A program made the position numbers and the translations under genes. The notes below the pieces were generated by a model, which did not search any database, was not told the origin of the DNA, and saw nothing but the letters and a program-made list of their open reading frames with translations. 64,000 bases of DNA, taken from assembly GCF_001695575.1 (NCBI RefSeq), contig NZ_LUAX01000007.1:434001-498000 (forward strand), written 5' to 3'. Positions 42,272 to 51,017 of this stretch are shown in pieces; position 1 is the stretch's first letter, and the number at the start of each line of letters is the position of its first letter. The stretch is from Vibrio europaeus. Lineage in GTDB: Bacteria; Pseudomonadota; Gammaproteobacteria; Enterobacterales; Vibrionaceae.

Positions 42272-42715
42272 TTTTAACTCCATTTAGGGTTTATTATTCT
42301 TGTTCCGCTCTGATTAACTTTTTCCGTAAAGGCAGAAACAGAAGTCATTAAAAAGAGAGGTAAGATGGGCAAGCCCCCCGAGACTTAACCCCATTTGCTT
42401 CAACTGCAGCAAGATTACCTAGGGAGGAGAAAAACCGACTCATCCAGATGAGAAATAGTTAGGGGGGATGAGAAAGGATGAGAAATCATACCGCACAATA
42501 TTTTTATGTATTGAGTCACAAAAATTGGGCTGAGAAATAATGTTGTTAGAAAATTAGCCAGATCAAAACGTAACCTAGCTCACTATTTAACGCTTAATCA
42601 TCATAATTCTGAAATAAAATTACATTTATAATTTTGTCGTAAGGCGCTTGACCAATCTCCTTCAAAACTATTTACTTAAGATTCAACAATAAACAATTAC
42701 AGTAAAGTAGTGATC
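42272..42715. other. Divergent maltose-regulon promoter region
   Basis: About 440 bp between lamB and glgX. It contains MalT boxes at 42422-42483 (listed separately) and a CRP-like element CGTAACCTAGCTCACT (42569-42584, about 7 of 10 consensus positions). MalT and CRP sites together in a divergent mal promoter are the rule in enterobacteria. The 42590-42700 part is AT-rich and probably holds the glgX promoter. Confidence 0.6.
42422..42483. promoter_or_regulatory. Cluster of MalT boxes
   Basis: MalT recognises GGGGA(T/G)GAGG-like sites. Here: GGGAGGAGA (42422-42430, plus), CTCATCC = GGATGAG on the minus strand (42439-42445), GGGGATGAGA (42464-42473, plus) and GGATGAGA (42476-42483, plus). Four sites within 62 bp, two of them in tandem, between lamB and glgX. 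Confidence 0.75.
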
Positions 42716-44665
42716 ATGCCGTGCTCCCGTCCATACCCTTTAGGTGCAACACCAGATAATAAAGGGTGTAACTTTTCTATATATTCTCCTAATGCAGACG
42801 ATATCCAGTTGGCGTTATTTAATGACAATGGTGAGTTTAAAACCTACCCATTAACCAACGAATACGCTGGAATTAAGTTTACCTATATTGAAAATATCTC
42901 AGTTGGGCAAAAATACGGATACATAGTCAAGCAAGGTGATAAACCGCATTTGATTTCAGATCCATACGCCAAAGCGATAGAAAAGTCGCTTCACTATTGC
43001 ACACCTTTTAATTCTGAAAAGAGTTTTCAACTGGCTAAGTGCGTTGTGGTCGAAGACACATTTGACTGGCAAGGCATCACTAAACCTAACCACCCTCGTG
43101 AAGAAATCGTGCTTTTTGAAACTCATGTAAAAGGCGTAAGTAAGCTCAATTCTTCGGTTCCTGTCGAACAGCGTGGTGGCTATCTAGGGTTAGTCAGTGA
43201 CGCTATGCTTAGCTTCTACAAACAGCAAAATATCAATACGCTCCAACTACTGCCTGTTGCCGCCTGTATGCACGAGCCTCATCTTCTCAAGATGGATAAG
43301 GTTAACTACTGGGGCTACAACCCATACCTATTTATGGTTCCTGATCCGCGCTACGCCGCCAATGATGCAGTAGTGGAATTAAAAACTGCAATTCGAGAAC
43401 TGCACCGCAATGGCATCGAAGTCATCCTCGATGTGGTATACAACCATACTGCCGAAGGCGGAGCAGACGGCCCTGTTTTTAACCTCAAGGCTCTCGACAA
43501 TCGCTACTATTTTAAACAAGGCGATCACTACGCTAACTTTACCGGTTGTGGTAACACGGTTGACCTTTCCTATCAGCCTGCCATGAATTTAGTCATGGAC
43601 ACACTAAGATACTGGGCAAAGGAGTTTCAAGTCGATGGATTCCGCTTTGACTTAGCCGCGACGCTTGGTCGTCATGGCGAACATTTCAGCCCAGACTCGG
43701 CGTTTTTCAAAGCGGTTGCCCAAGATCCAATCCTTCGAGAAGTAAAACTGATCGCAGAACCATGGGACATAGGCCCAAATGGTTACCAAGTTGGAAACTT
43801 CCCGTTTGGATGGAATGAATGTAACGATCGACTGCGTGATATTACCCGTAGTTTCTGGCGTGGTGACCAAGGCTTCTTAAAAGAGTTCGCGACCCGCCTG
43901 ATGGGCTCACGTGATCTCTATAGTGCAGCTAATTGGCCTTACAAGCTCACCGTTAACTACATCACCTACCACGACGGTTTTTGTATGCAGGATCTTGTTT
44001 CTTACAAGCATAAGCATAATGAAGCCAACGGCGAGCAGAACCGAGATGGGCATGGTGACAACCGCTCAGACAACTACGGCGTAGAAGGCGAAACAGAAAA
44101 TCCAGCCATCATTGAGCTACGAGAAAAGCAAAAGCGTAACTTTATGGCGAGTTTACTGTTTGCGTTTGGCATTCCTCATATTCTTACTGCGGACGTGCTC
44201 TCTCACACCCAAAACGGCAACAACAATGCGTATTGCCAAGACAATGAAACAAGCTGGCTAAACTGGCAGCCTTCAGAAAGCAAAACGCAATTTAAGTCAT
44301 GGCTTGCAGACATGGTCGCGGCAAGACAAAAATATATGGTGCCATTTATTCGCGCATTCAGTGGCGAAAAGCGCAATGACAACCGTATATACTGGCGACG
44401 ACTCGACGGTAACTTTATGGAGCACGACGATTGGAATCGCCTCAGCTCAGTAGCATTGCATTTAGGCATTGGCAAAAACGGCGAAGAGCTGTTCTATTGC
44501 ATCAACCAGACCAACGCTCCTGCTCGCTTTACCATGCCTGAAAATGACAAAGCGGAGTGGACCATGATCTGTAATACAGACTCCCACGAATTACATCAAA
44601 CCATTGATCACAAACAGGTCTTAGTTGCCCCCCGATCGATTGCGATCTTTTTTGCCCACAGCTAA
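42716..44665 (+). CDS. glgX: Glycogen debranching enzyme (GlgX/isoamylase type)
   Basis: 649 aa from ATG 42716 (or 651 from the GTG at 42710; weak ribosome site for both). N-terminal CBM48 domain (about 5-90; PLGATPDNKGCNFSIYSPNADDIQLALF), then a GH13 subfamily 11 barrel. Conserved regions: DVVYNHTAEGG (I), DGFRFDLAATLGR (II, nucleophile Asp), LIAEPWDIGPNGYQVGNFP (III, acid Glu) and YITYHDGF (IV, Asp). It hydrolyses alpha-1,6 branches of limit dextrins. Close to E. coli GlgX in length (657). Placed opposite lamB behind MalT boxes, so it probably trims imported maltodextrins rather than only glycogen. Confidence 0.9.
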   Translation: MPCSRPYPLGATPDNKGCNFSIYSPNADDIQLALFNDNGEFKTYPLTNEYAGIKFTYIENISVGQKYGYIVKQGDKPHLISDPYAKAIEKSLHYCTPFNSEKSFQLAKCVVVEDTFDWQGITKPNHPREEIVLFETHVKGVSKLNSSVPVEQRGGYLGLVSDAMLSFYKQQNINTLQLLPVAACMHEPHLLKMDKVNYWGYNPYLFMVPDPRYAANDAVVELKTAIRELHRNGIEVILDVVYNHTAEGGADGPVFNLKALDNRYYFKQGDHYANFTGCGNTVDLSYQPAMNLVMDTLRYWAKEFQVDGFRFDLAATLGRHGEHFSPDSAFFKAVAQDPILREVKLIAEPWDIGPNGYQVGNFPFGWNECNDRLRDITRSFWRGDQGFLKEFATRLMGSRDLYSAANWPYKLTVNYITYHDGFCMQDLVSYKHKHNEANGEQNRDGHGDNRSDNYGVEGETENPAIIELREKQKRNFMASLLFAFGIPHILTADVLSHTQNGNNNAYCQDNETSWLNWQPSESKTQFKSWLADMVAARQKYMVPFIRAFSGEKRNDNRIYWRRLDGNFMEHDDWNRLSSVALHLGIGKNGEELFYCINQTNAPARFTMPENDKAEWTMICNTDSHELHQTIDHKQVLVAPRSIAIFFAHS

Positions 44666-44675
44666 CTTCACAATT

Positions 44676-44707
44676 ATGAGCAGTATGGTGACATGCTGCT
44701 CATTTTT
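44676..44707 (+). terminator. Terminator of glgX
   Basis: ATGAGCAG (44676-44683) with CTGCTCAT (44696-44703), followed by TTTTT. 8-bp stem, 12-base loop. Confidence 0.8.
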
Positions 44708-44820
44708 AACTCAGCATTTAGATATAACCTAGACTTATATTCATTGATGTGCCTGTGAAATCCATTTAATATACGCCGCAAAATAATTATAGCTTCCCCG
44801 TTATTATCAGTTGGCACATC

Positions 44821-46584
44821 ATGGCGTTACCAAAATTTCTACTTCGAACGCTCAGACCGTACGTAATTCTCTTAGTTATAGGGATCATCTACGCGGCCTA
44901 TCATCAATTTCAGAAATCTGAAAAAAACGCGTACTCTCAATCATTTGCAAACGTCAAAACGGCTTCGAGCCTGATATCATCTCAAGTTGAAGCTGCAGTC
45001 AGTAAACTCTATATATTGGATGATGCGACCTCCGTCAGTGAATTCGATATCACGGCAAAGCGCATTCTGGAGCATACTCCTTCATACATAGACATCATTT
45101 CTGTCAACAGTGAAACCGGTCAGTATCGCTCAAGTTTACTCGCAGCGACACGTTCAGAACGAGCGGCACAACTCGTTTGGCACCCACTAGACCATGTTTC
45201 CTCGCATGTTTATGTCTCCTCTATCTACGAGAAGCAACCGAGAAAGTGGGTCTTTGCGGTTAAGTTCATCCAACAAAATAGCAATGAGATCTGGATAGAA
45301 TTTGACCTCAAATCTACAACGCAAAGCTTGTTGGGTCTTCGCACGTTAGACTGCGGCTACCTGTTTGTGGTTGACAATACCAACGGACGATTAGTGTTTC
45401 ATCCCACCCCGCACCGCATCGGCACTAAATCGATCAGCTATCGAGCTGGGATTGATGATAAAATTAATAGCGGCTCACTCTTTGGCAAGCACGAGTACTT
45501 TTACAAAGGTCACCTAAAGCTATCTGTGTTCGACGGCAACAATCCTTACAACTGGGTATTCATTGCAGGCACAAATCGCTCCGATGTCCTTGCCGCGACG
45601 CACCAGTTCGCTTTAACTGCCGTCGTTATCATTTCACTTCTGCTCCTAGCGGTTATCGTTAATTATCTGATTTATCAGCTTAATAGCCACCTTGCTGAGC
45701 TCAACACTAAGGTTGATTTGGCAGATTTTAAGCACTGCTTGCGTGATATTTTAAATCGTTTCTGCCACCACAAAGGCATTCAGATTTGCTTCTATGATGC
45801 AGATTATGGGCACTTTACGACGATTGATTATCATGGAAATAGCCATATTGTTTTACACGATAGTGAACTGGCCAAGCGTTTCGCTCCAAGCTCGATGAGC
45901 TATAAAGGTAGCCGTTACGCAGATCCATTAGCCAAACGCTTACAAATCAAATCGCGCCACTACACACTGCCATTATTTGATAGAGAGAACTTAATCAGTG
46001 TCATCTATATCAAAGCGACCTTTCCTGGCTTTCATAGTGTCTTGAGGATGATCCGAGACTACTCTGAAGTCGCGTTATCTAACCTTCTGATTCATAAAAG
46101 ACTTCGCAGTAAAGATGTCATGACTCACCTTGACAACAAACTCACGCTTCGCGAACAAATGGAATCACATATTGACGGTGAACATGTTTACATGGCTATG
46201 ATGGATATTGACCATTTTAGGCGTATCAATGACCAACATGGCCACTTGTGTGGCGATCAGGTCATCATTCATACGGCAGAACTCATGAAGAAGTGCTTTC
46301 CCAAACCTAAAGCGCTCAGTCTTGCTCGTTACAGCGGAGAAGAGTTCTCCCTTCTATTTAGAGCTAACGATGAGAACGACGCCTATGAGCAATGTGAACT
46401 GTTACGTTACATGGTAGAACAATCTAAAGTCGTGTTTGATGATGTACCGGTTGAGTACTCAATCAGTATCGGGATCACGTCAATGAAAGGAAACCAAAAC
46501 ATGACCATAGGCCGCGCAGATAAAGCGCTCTATCAAGCCAAAGGGCTCGGTCGAAACCAAGTGGTGTTGAATACCTTTGACTAA
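44821..46584 (+). CDS. Membrane sensor diguanylate cyclase (SGEEF signature)
   Basis: 587 aa. N-terminal helix (about 13-27), periplasmic sensor of about 230 residues (Cache-like, with FVVDNTNGRLVFHPTPHRIG), second helix (about 258-282), a GAF-like cytoplasmic stretch (about 300-440), then a GGDEF domain (about 440-585; MDIDHFRRINDQHGHLCGDQ). The active loop reads YSGEEF (505-509) rather than GGDEF/GGEEF, and no RxxD inhibitory site precedes it. The metal Asp and the rest of the fold look intact. It probably makes cyclic di-GMP in response to a periplasmic ligand; the loop change makes activity less than certain. Confidence 0.85.
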   Translation: MALPKFLLRTLRPYVILLVIGIIYAAYHQFQKSEKNAYSQSFANVKTASSLISSQVEAAVSKLYILDDATSVSEFDITAKRILEHTPSYIDIISVNSETGQYRSSLLAATRSERAAQLVWHPLDHVSSHVYVSSIYEKQPRKWVFAVKFIQQNSNEIWIEFDLKSTTQSLLGLRTLDCGYLFVVDNTNGRLVFHPTPHRIGTKSISYRAGIDDKINSGSLFGKHEYFYKGHLKLSVFDGNNPYNWVFIAGTNRSDVLAATHQFALTAVVIISLLLLAVIVNYLIYQLNSHLAELNTKVDLADFKHCLRDILNRFCHHKGIQICFYDADYGHFTTIDYHGNSHIVLHDSELAKRFAPSSMSYKGSRYADPLAKRLQIKSRHYTLPLFDRENLISVIYIKATFPGFHSVLRMIRDYSEVALSNLLIHKRLRSKDVMTHLDNKLTLREQMESHIDGEHVYMAMMDIDHFRRINDQHGHLCGDQVIIHTAELMKKCFPKPKALSLARYSGEEFSLLFRANDENDAYEQCELLRYMVEQSKVVFDDVPVEYSISIGITSMKGNQNMTIGRADKALYQAKGLGRNQVVLNTFD

Positions 46585-46590
46585 TTGAGA

Positions 46591-46622
46591 AAGGGAAGTG
46601 GCTGAAGTCACTTCCCTTTTTT
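46591..46622. terminator. Bidirectional terminator between the GGDEF gene and nanH
   Basis: AAGGGAAGTG (46591-46600), loop of 8, CACTTCCCTT (46609-46618) and T to 46622. Perfect 10-bp stem between converging genes; the minus strand also has TTTC after the stem. Confidence 0.88.
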
Positions 46623-46641
46623 ACAATAGTCTTCAATGTAC

Positions 46642-48402
46642 TTAATTGATATTGTCGATATCTATCACCATAAACCGAATTTGAGTGCTTGATGTTGCCT
46701 CATAGATAACACCCACATCTTCGTTACCCAACGCACCTTTGTCTTGAAGTTTGATAAGGTCTGAATAGGCACTATAACCGTCTCTAAATTGCGTTCTCTG
46801 GGTGAAGTTATAGTTGCCCGCACCATCTTCGACAGCGCTCCAAATAGCCAGATCGTTTCGATCGGAACTCACGGCTGAATTGCCCTGTGGTCCAGACATC
46901 AAGACTCGGTTGTTTCCGTAACCTAGTAGACCGATATCAACTTGATCCAGTTTGAAGAATAAGGCTCCATTAACCGAATTGCGCTCTTCATTAACCATGG
47001 TCCAATTTTGTCCTTGGTCGTGACTAATAAAATGGTAGCGATTGAAGTTGCCAACGCCTGTTACACCATCATTTCGAGCCGACATCAAAATCCTACCGTC
47101 GTTCAGCTCAACCATATCAGCTTCACTCGGCTCGATGGCATAAGTGGGGGTCTGATTACCTGCGTGCCAAGTCGTGCCATGATCATCACTGTAGATTGAA
47201 ACAACCGACAGTTGAGAAAACGCATCCAGAACAATAGCTGGGAAAATCAACCGCCCATTGCTAAGTTGAATTCCCTGCCCAGGGCCTGCATTGATACTTT
47301 TCCACCCCGGATCGCCTTTGCCATTGAACGCGCTAGTTTTGCTCCAACCTTGTTCCGCCGGATGCTTGATCACGGAGCCATTGACCCTTTGCATCAAACT
47401 TGCGTCGAAGTAGTATTGCTGAGTACCGTCAATCGAAAACTCAATACTATGGTAAGCAGAAACCCCTTTTGTCGATGAACAGCCATTTCCCCAAGTCACT
47501 GTTTTACTCGAATGACTCTGCCCAGACCAATTAGAAGCCACTAAGGTTCCATCCACGTAAAAACTAGCACTATTACCCGTGCCCACAATTTGATAATCAT
47601 GGTAGCCTGAAACATCGAAATTCATTGGAAACTCAAGGTTTCCACCATCTGAATAGAGGACTGCCTTGACTGTTTTATCTGAGTTCACATGCAGATCAGC
47701 GAGAAAGCGCTTATTGCCGTTACCGTAATATTGAACATTGCATGATCCTTCTGCCACCCTCGAATTCCAACTTAGGCTCCACCCTTCATTGCTCGCTTGA
47801 GTAATTTGTGCTGGTGATGGTGTCACAGACCAAGTCGCACGTCCTGCGGTTCCATTAGTCCCATTAGCCATCCAGTTAATGTCTTTGACTTGGTCAAGAA
47901 CATCAATGGCAGCAGACCAAGTTTGGCCGTTGTCATCGCTCGTTCGGTAAAATAGCTTATGCTGAGGGTCATCAAAAGGAACGCAGCTACCATTTTGCGC
48001 ACAATTGTTGTCCCACTTGGTATAGAACACAAACATTCTCCCAGTGGATTTATCAACAAATGGGCGGGGATCGGAATACGCTTCATTCGCGACTTCATGG
48101 ATAGCTTGATAGTCACTCCAAGTCACACCATTGTCTGTTGAACGCCGGCTTTTGATACTTGTTGGGTAGCCGCTCCCAGGATCTTTACTTGAGGCACGTC
48201 CTTCTGCAAACGCGACCAGTGAACCATCTTGCGCGACCACTATCGATGGAATACGGTAGTGGCTACTGCCACCGTCTCCACCTTGAAACACCACCACATC
48301 CCTAACGTTGGGCGCGACAGCATAAGCATTCATCGAAGCCGCTAACATACCAAATGTTAGTAGTCCGAGTGTGATTAAACTCTTTTTGTCAATTTGTTCC
48401 AT
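46642..48402 (-). CDS. nanH: Sialidase (neuraminidase) with inserted lectin-like domain
   Basis: Secreted exo-alpha-sialidase, 586 aa from ATG 48402 (one more Met at 48405). Signal peptide, cut near NAYAVAP. RIP motif HYRIPSIVV with Arg at about 51; Asp boxes STDNGVTW, SDDNGQTW, SDDHGTTW and SHDQGQNW; the Glu in IEPSEADMVEL, Arg in MSARNDG and MSGPQGN...SDRND, and Tyr in GYSAYSDLI complete the active site. Between the second and third Asp boxes (about 190-345) lies an inserted jelly-roll lectin domain, like one of the two lectin wings of V. cholerae NanH. The N-terminal wing is missing (586 versus 781 residues). Releases Neu5Ac for the import genes nearby. Confidence 0.92.
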   Translation of the reverse strand: MEQIDKKSLITLGLLTFGMLAASMNAYAVAPNVRDVVVFQGGDGGSSHYRIPSIVVAQDGSLVAFAEGRASSKDPGSGYPTSIKSRRSTDNGVTWSDYQAIHEVANEAYSDPRPFVDKSTGRMFVFYTKWDNNCAQNGSCVPFDDPQHKLFYRTSDDNGQTWSAAIDVLDQVKDINWMANGTNGTAGRATWSVTPSPAQITQASNEGWSLSWNSRVAEGSCNVQYYGNGNKRFLADLHVNSDKTVKAVLYSDGGNLEFPMNFDVSGYHDYQIVGTGNSASFYVDGTLVASNWSGQSHSSKTVTWGNGCSSTKGVSAYHSIEFSIDGTQQYYFDASLMQRVNGSVIKHPAEQGWSKTSAFNGKGDPGWKSINAGPGQGIQLSNGRLIFPAIVLDAFSQLSVVSIYSDDHGTTWHAGNQTPTYAIEPSEADMVELNDGRILMSARNDGVTGVGNFNRYHFISHDQGQNWTMVNEERNSVNGALFFKLDQVDIGLLGYGNNRVLMSGPQGNSAVSSDRNDLAIWSAVEDGAGNYNFTQRTQFRDGYSAYSDLIKLQDKGALGNEDVGVIYEATSSTQIRFMVIDIDNIN

Positions 48403-48455
48403 CAATAATAGTCCTCATTTGTTTGCAATAACCGACCTGCAATTCAATAGGAAAT

Positions 48456-48480
48456 AAAAGGTGTATAGGCCCCCTACACC
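48456..48480 (-). terminator. Terminator of the second nanM-like gene
   Basis: On the minus strand GGTGTA, nine-base loop (GGGGGCCTA), TACACC, then TTTTATTT. Six-bp stem about 50 bases after the stop at 48533. Confidence 0.6.
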
Positions 48481-48532
48481 ATGGTTTCACAGTGCAGAGG
48501 AGAATTGCTTGGTCTTGTACAGAGAGTTTTAG

Positions 48533-49624
48533 CTAGCTATTTATAGGGGGAAATAACGTCCGCCAACTAAGGGTGTAACATTGAGATTGCGCGTCTCCTT
48601 TACTATCTTCACCTCCTAACAGATACATTGTATTGTCGTGAGAAATCGACACGCCATACGCAATTCCATGAGGAAGATGCATAACTTGGTGCCATGTAGT
48701 GCCATCGAATCGCCAAACTTTGTTCTCGTAATGCTTGGTCAATCCTTGATGGCTATACCACTGCCCTTTCTGCAAATTGTTTTGGCTGCCAATAAAGTAG
48801 GCGCCGCCAGCCACAATAATTTGTTTTTCAACTTGCCCAACAAAATGACCTGCCAATCCCTCATGGCTGCTATCGGCATGACAAATAGAAGGGAGTAAGC
48901 GGTTATTGGTCATATCGCCGTTGTCGAACTCAAATGCTTTGCTCTCTAAGCTACGTAAGCCCGGTTTGATCTCTCCTTCAATTAGGGTAACCGTATTGTT
49001 TTGCTGAATGACCCCTGCGCCACAATTGGCAAGATAAGGATTCCGGCCAACCTCAGACCATGTCTCATTGGTGCAATCAAATAGCCAGATAGTTTGATTC
49101 CAACCGTAGTCCTGGGCTGGGCGAGACATAAACTTGGTTAAGGTTGCCTGATGTTTTTCTGGTTGTTGAGCTGGGTCAATTTGTGAAATTTCTGCGACAA
49201 AATGATCAAAGGTCTCTTTATCGTAGCCACCAAAGCAGCCTAGCTTTTCCGCATCAATCTGACACATAGATGCTCCCAATAAACCCACTGGAATTTTAGT
49301 CTCGATGGATTGCCAACGATTACGTTTAGCTTCATAGACGTAGCTATCCTCTAAAACAATTGGTGTAGTACTATTTTCAGGTTGGCCTGCCCCAGAAAAT
49401 ACATAGAGCTTGTCATCACACACTGAGAATGCCGCACCATCACGCGTAGTACCCGGAAACTCAGACGCCCTCTGCCACCCTTTTATTGGCGCATCCAAAT
49501 CATAGAAAAATAGGCGCGTCCCTGCGCTCCCTAAACCGACGTAGAGTTTGTTACCAATCACTCCCCCAACGCCGTTTTTCACCCCAATTGGCAAAGGTGG
49601 AAAAGAATTAATCACTAATGACAT
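48533..49624 (-). CDS. NanM-like sialic acid mutarotase without signal peptide
   Basis: 363 aa Kelch-repeat beta-propeller of the YjhT/NanM family (N-acetylneuraminate epimerase). It begins SLVINSFPPLPIGVKNGVGGVIGNKLYVGLGSAG with no signal, has repeats of the LYVFSGAG/LYLLGG type, and keeps the family's long loop QTIWLFDCTNETWSEVGRNPYLANCGAG. E. coli NanM is periplasmic and speeds anomer exchange of Neu5Ac. This copy looks cytoplasmic. It starts 11 bases after the secreted paralogue; RBS AAGGG precedes ATG 49624. Confidence 0.87.
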   Translation of the reverse strand: MSLVINSFPPLPIGVKNGVGGVIGNKLYVGLGSAGTRLFFYDLDAPIKGWQRASEFPGTTRDGAAFSVCDDKLYVFSGAGQPENSTTPIVLEDSYVYEAKRNRWQSIETKIPVGLLGASMCQIDAEKLGCFGGYDKETFDHFVAEISQIDPAQQPEKHQATLTKFMSRPAQDYGWNQTIWLFDCTNETWSEVGRNPYLANCGAGVIQQNNTVTLIEGEIKPGLRSLESKAFEFDNGDMTNNRLLPSICHADSSHEGLAGHFVGQVEKQIIVAGGAYFIGSQNNLQKGQWYSHQGLTKHYENKVWRFDGTTWHQVMHLPHGIAYGVSISHDNTMYLLGGEDSKGDAQSQCYTLSWRTLFPPINS

Positions 49625-49635
49625 GCTCTGAGCCC

Positions 49636-50793
49636 TTAGTCCATGACGTCAACGGATGAGCCATTCCACGCTAGCATGTAGACATTTTTGCTAGCACTGC
49701 GATCACTTTTCTCACCTCCAGCGATGAGTACACCTTGGGCGGTGGAATAAGAGGTACCATAAGCCAAACCTTGTGGAAGACCATTAACTTGCTTCCACAA
49801 TCCCTGTTGCTGAACATACATTTCTGGATTAAATGCTTTGCTATAGCCGTCGTGTGCAAACATTTTCCCACTCTCGAAAGCGGATTTCGCACCATGGAAG
49901 TTCGCTCCACCTGCGACAATGACCACGCCATTGCTTTCACCGGCAAAAGCACCCGCGACACCTTCTTGAACACTCCCCTTTGTAGGCGCTGGTAATGCAT
50001 GTTGGCTTTGCCAAGGCTGAGTTTTGCCAAATTGGTACGTTTTCACTTCAGACGTTCTGAGCCCTGGCTTTATCTCACCGCTAATCAACACAGCCTTGTC
50101 ACCTTCCGCTACTAACGCGCTGCCACAATTGGGTAAATATGGCGATAAACCAAGATCGCTCCAAGTTCCCGTCTCTGGCTTATAGCTCAACACATGTCGA
50201 TTCCATTTATAATCTTCTGGCTTCATCCCCATGTATTCATCAACAATCTTTTGCCACGCTTGAGGCTCAGCTTGTTTGTCAGTGGTAAGAACGTCATGGA
50301 GATATTGATCAAAGTACTGTTTGCTGTACCCGCCAAAGAAAACAACTTGCTTGCCATCTGGCGAGTAAGAAGCCGCGCCGAGCAAACCAACCGGAGAGGT
50401 GGTGTTAGCTTGTGCCCAAGTATTGGTTTCGAGGTTATAGCGATAGACGGTATCAAATAGAATCGGTGCAGCATCCGTAGGCTTCACCTTTCCTGAACCG
50501 CCAAATACATATATTTCATTGCCGATAACAGAAGCGGTTGCTCCACTTCGAGATGGACCGAGAAATTCAGCTCTCTTTTGCCAACCTTTGTCGAGATTAC
50601 TTAGGTCAAGCATGTAGAAATCTTGTCCGGCTGAACCTAGGCCAACAAACACTTTATCGCCGACTTGAGCACCGATTCCACTTTTAATTCCTACCGGTAG
50701 ATCTGGCCATTGACTTGCGCCAAACACATTGAGACTTAACACCAGAGAAGCAGCAAGCAAAGGTGCATGAAGTCGTTTAGTTTTATTCATCAT
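49636..50793 (-). CDS. nanM: NanM, periplasmic sialic acid mutarotase
   Basis: 385 aa. Signal peptide (cut near LNVFGASQWPD), then a Kelch beta-propeller with SGATASVIGNEIYVFGGSG, KQVVFFGGY and ALVAEGDKAVLISGEIKPGLRTSEV, the last matching the YjhT/NanM core. It catalyses alpha-to-beta Neu5Ac conversion in the periplasm, feeding SiaP. ATG 50793 has AAGGA ten bases upstream; the frame's upstream extension to 50865 lacks support. Tandem paralogue with the next gene: the two share QLPNCGA-type and EIKPGLRTSE blocks. Confidence 0.9.
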   Translation of the reverse strand: MMNKTKRLHAPLLAASLVLSLNVFGASQWPDLPVGIKSGIGAQVGDKVFVGLGSAGQDFYMLDLSNLDKGWQKRAEFLGPSRSGATASVIGNEIYVFGGSGKVKPTDAAPILFDTVYRYNLETNTWAQANTTSPVGLLGAASYSPDGKQVVFFGGYSKQYFDQYLHDVLTTDKQAEPQAWQKIVDEYMGMKPEDYKWNRHVLSYKPETGTWSDLGLSPYLPNCGSALVAEGDKAVLISGEIKPGLRTSEVKTYQFGKTQPWQSQHALPAPTKGSVQEGVAGAFAGESNGVVIVAGGANFHGAKSAFESGKMFAHDGYSKAFNPEMYVQQQGLWKQVNGLPQGLAYGTSYSTAQGVLIAGGEKSDRSASKNVYMLAWNGSSVDVMD

Positions 50794-50895
50794 TATTGTT
50801 ATTTCCTTATTGGATGACCGTGAAAAATCACGGATTCCTATTGGCTCCGGTGGTTCTTCGCCCACCTTTATTGTTTAAATTTCATACTAATTATC

Positions 50896-50922
50896 GATCA
50901 ATGAAAAAATATTTCTTTGATC
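50896..50922. promoter_or_regulatory. Imperfect palindrome upstream of nanM (candidate NanR site)
   Basis: GATCAATGAAA (50896-50906) and TTTCTTTGATC (50912-50922) pair with one mismatch over 11 bp. Its TGAAAAAATATTTC core resembles the TGAAAAAAATCTTC of the arms at 55793-55847, 11 of 14 bases. Confidence 0.4.
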
Positions 50923-50954
50923 AACTTAACAATAAAAAATATTTTCACCAATTA

Positions 50955-50987
50955 ATAAAAGAAAAGCTCACCAATAAGATGAGCTTT
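50955..50987 (-). terminator. Terminator of nanR
   Basis: On the minus strand AAAGCTCA, loop, TGAGCTTT, then TCTTTTATT. 8-bp stem 31 bases after the nanR stop; separates the TRAP-nanA-nanR unit from nanM. Confidence 0.78.
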
Positions 50988-51017
50988 AAATAAATAATTA
51001 AATCAATATGATAAGGA

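Noticed and set aside
46700..48400. Several open frames on the plus strand inside nanH and the nanM genes
   Set aside because: Shadows of well-supported minus-strand genes, with no ribosome sites.
50849..50866. Small hairpin GGTGG/CCACC in the nanM leader
   Set aside because: Five-base stem with no T run or conserved riboswitch features; chance structure is likely.
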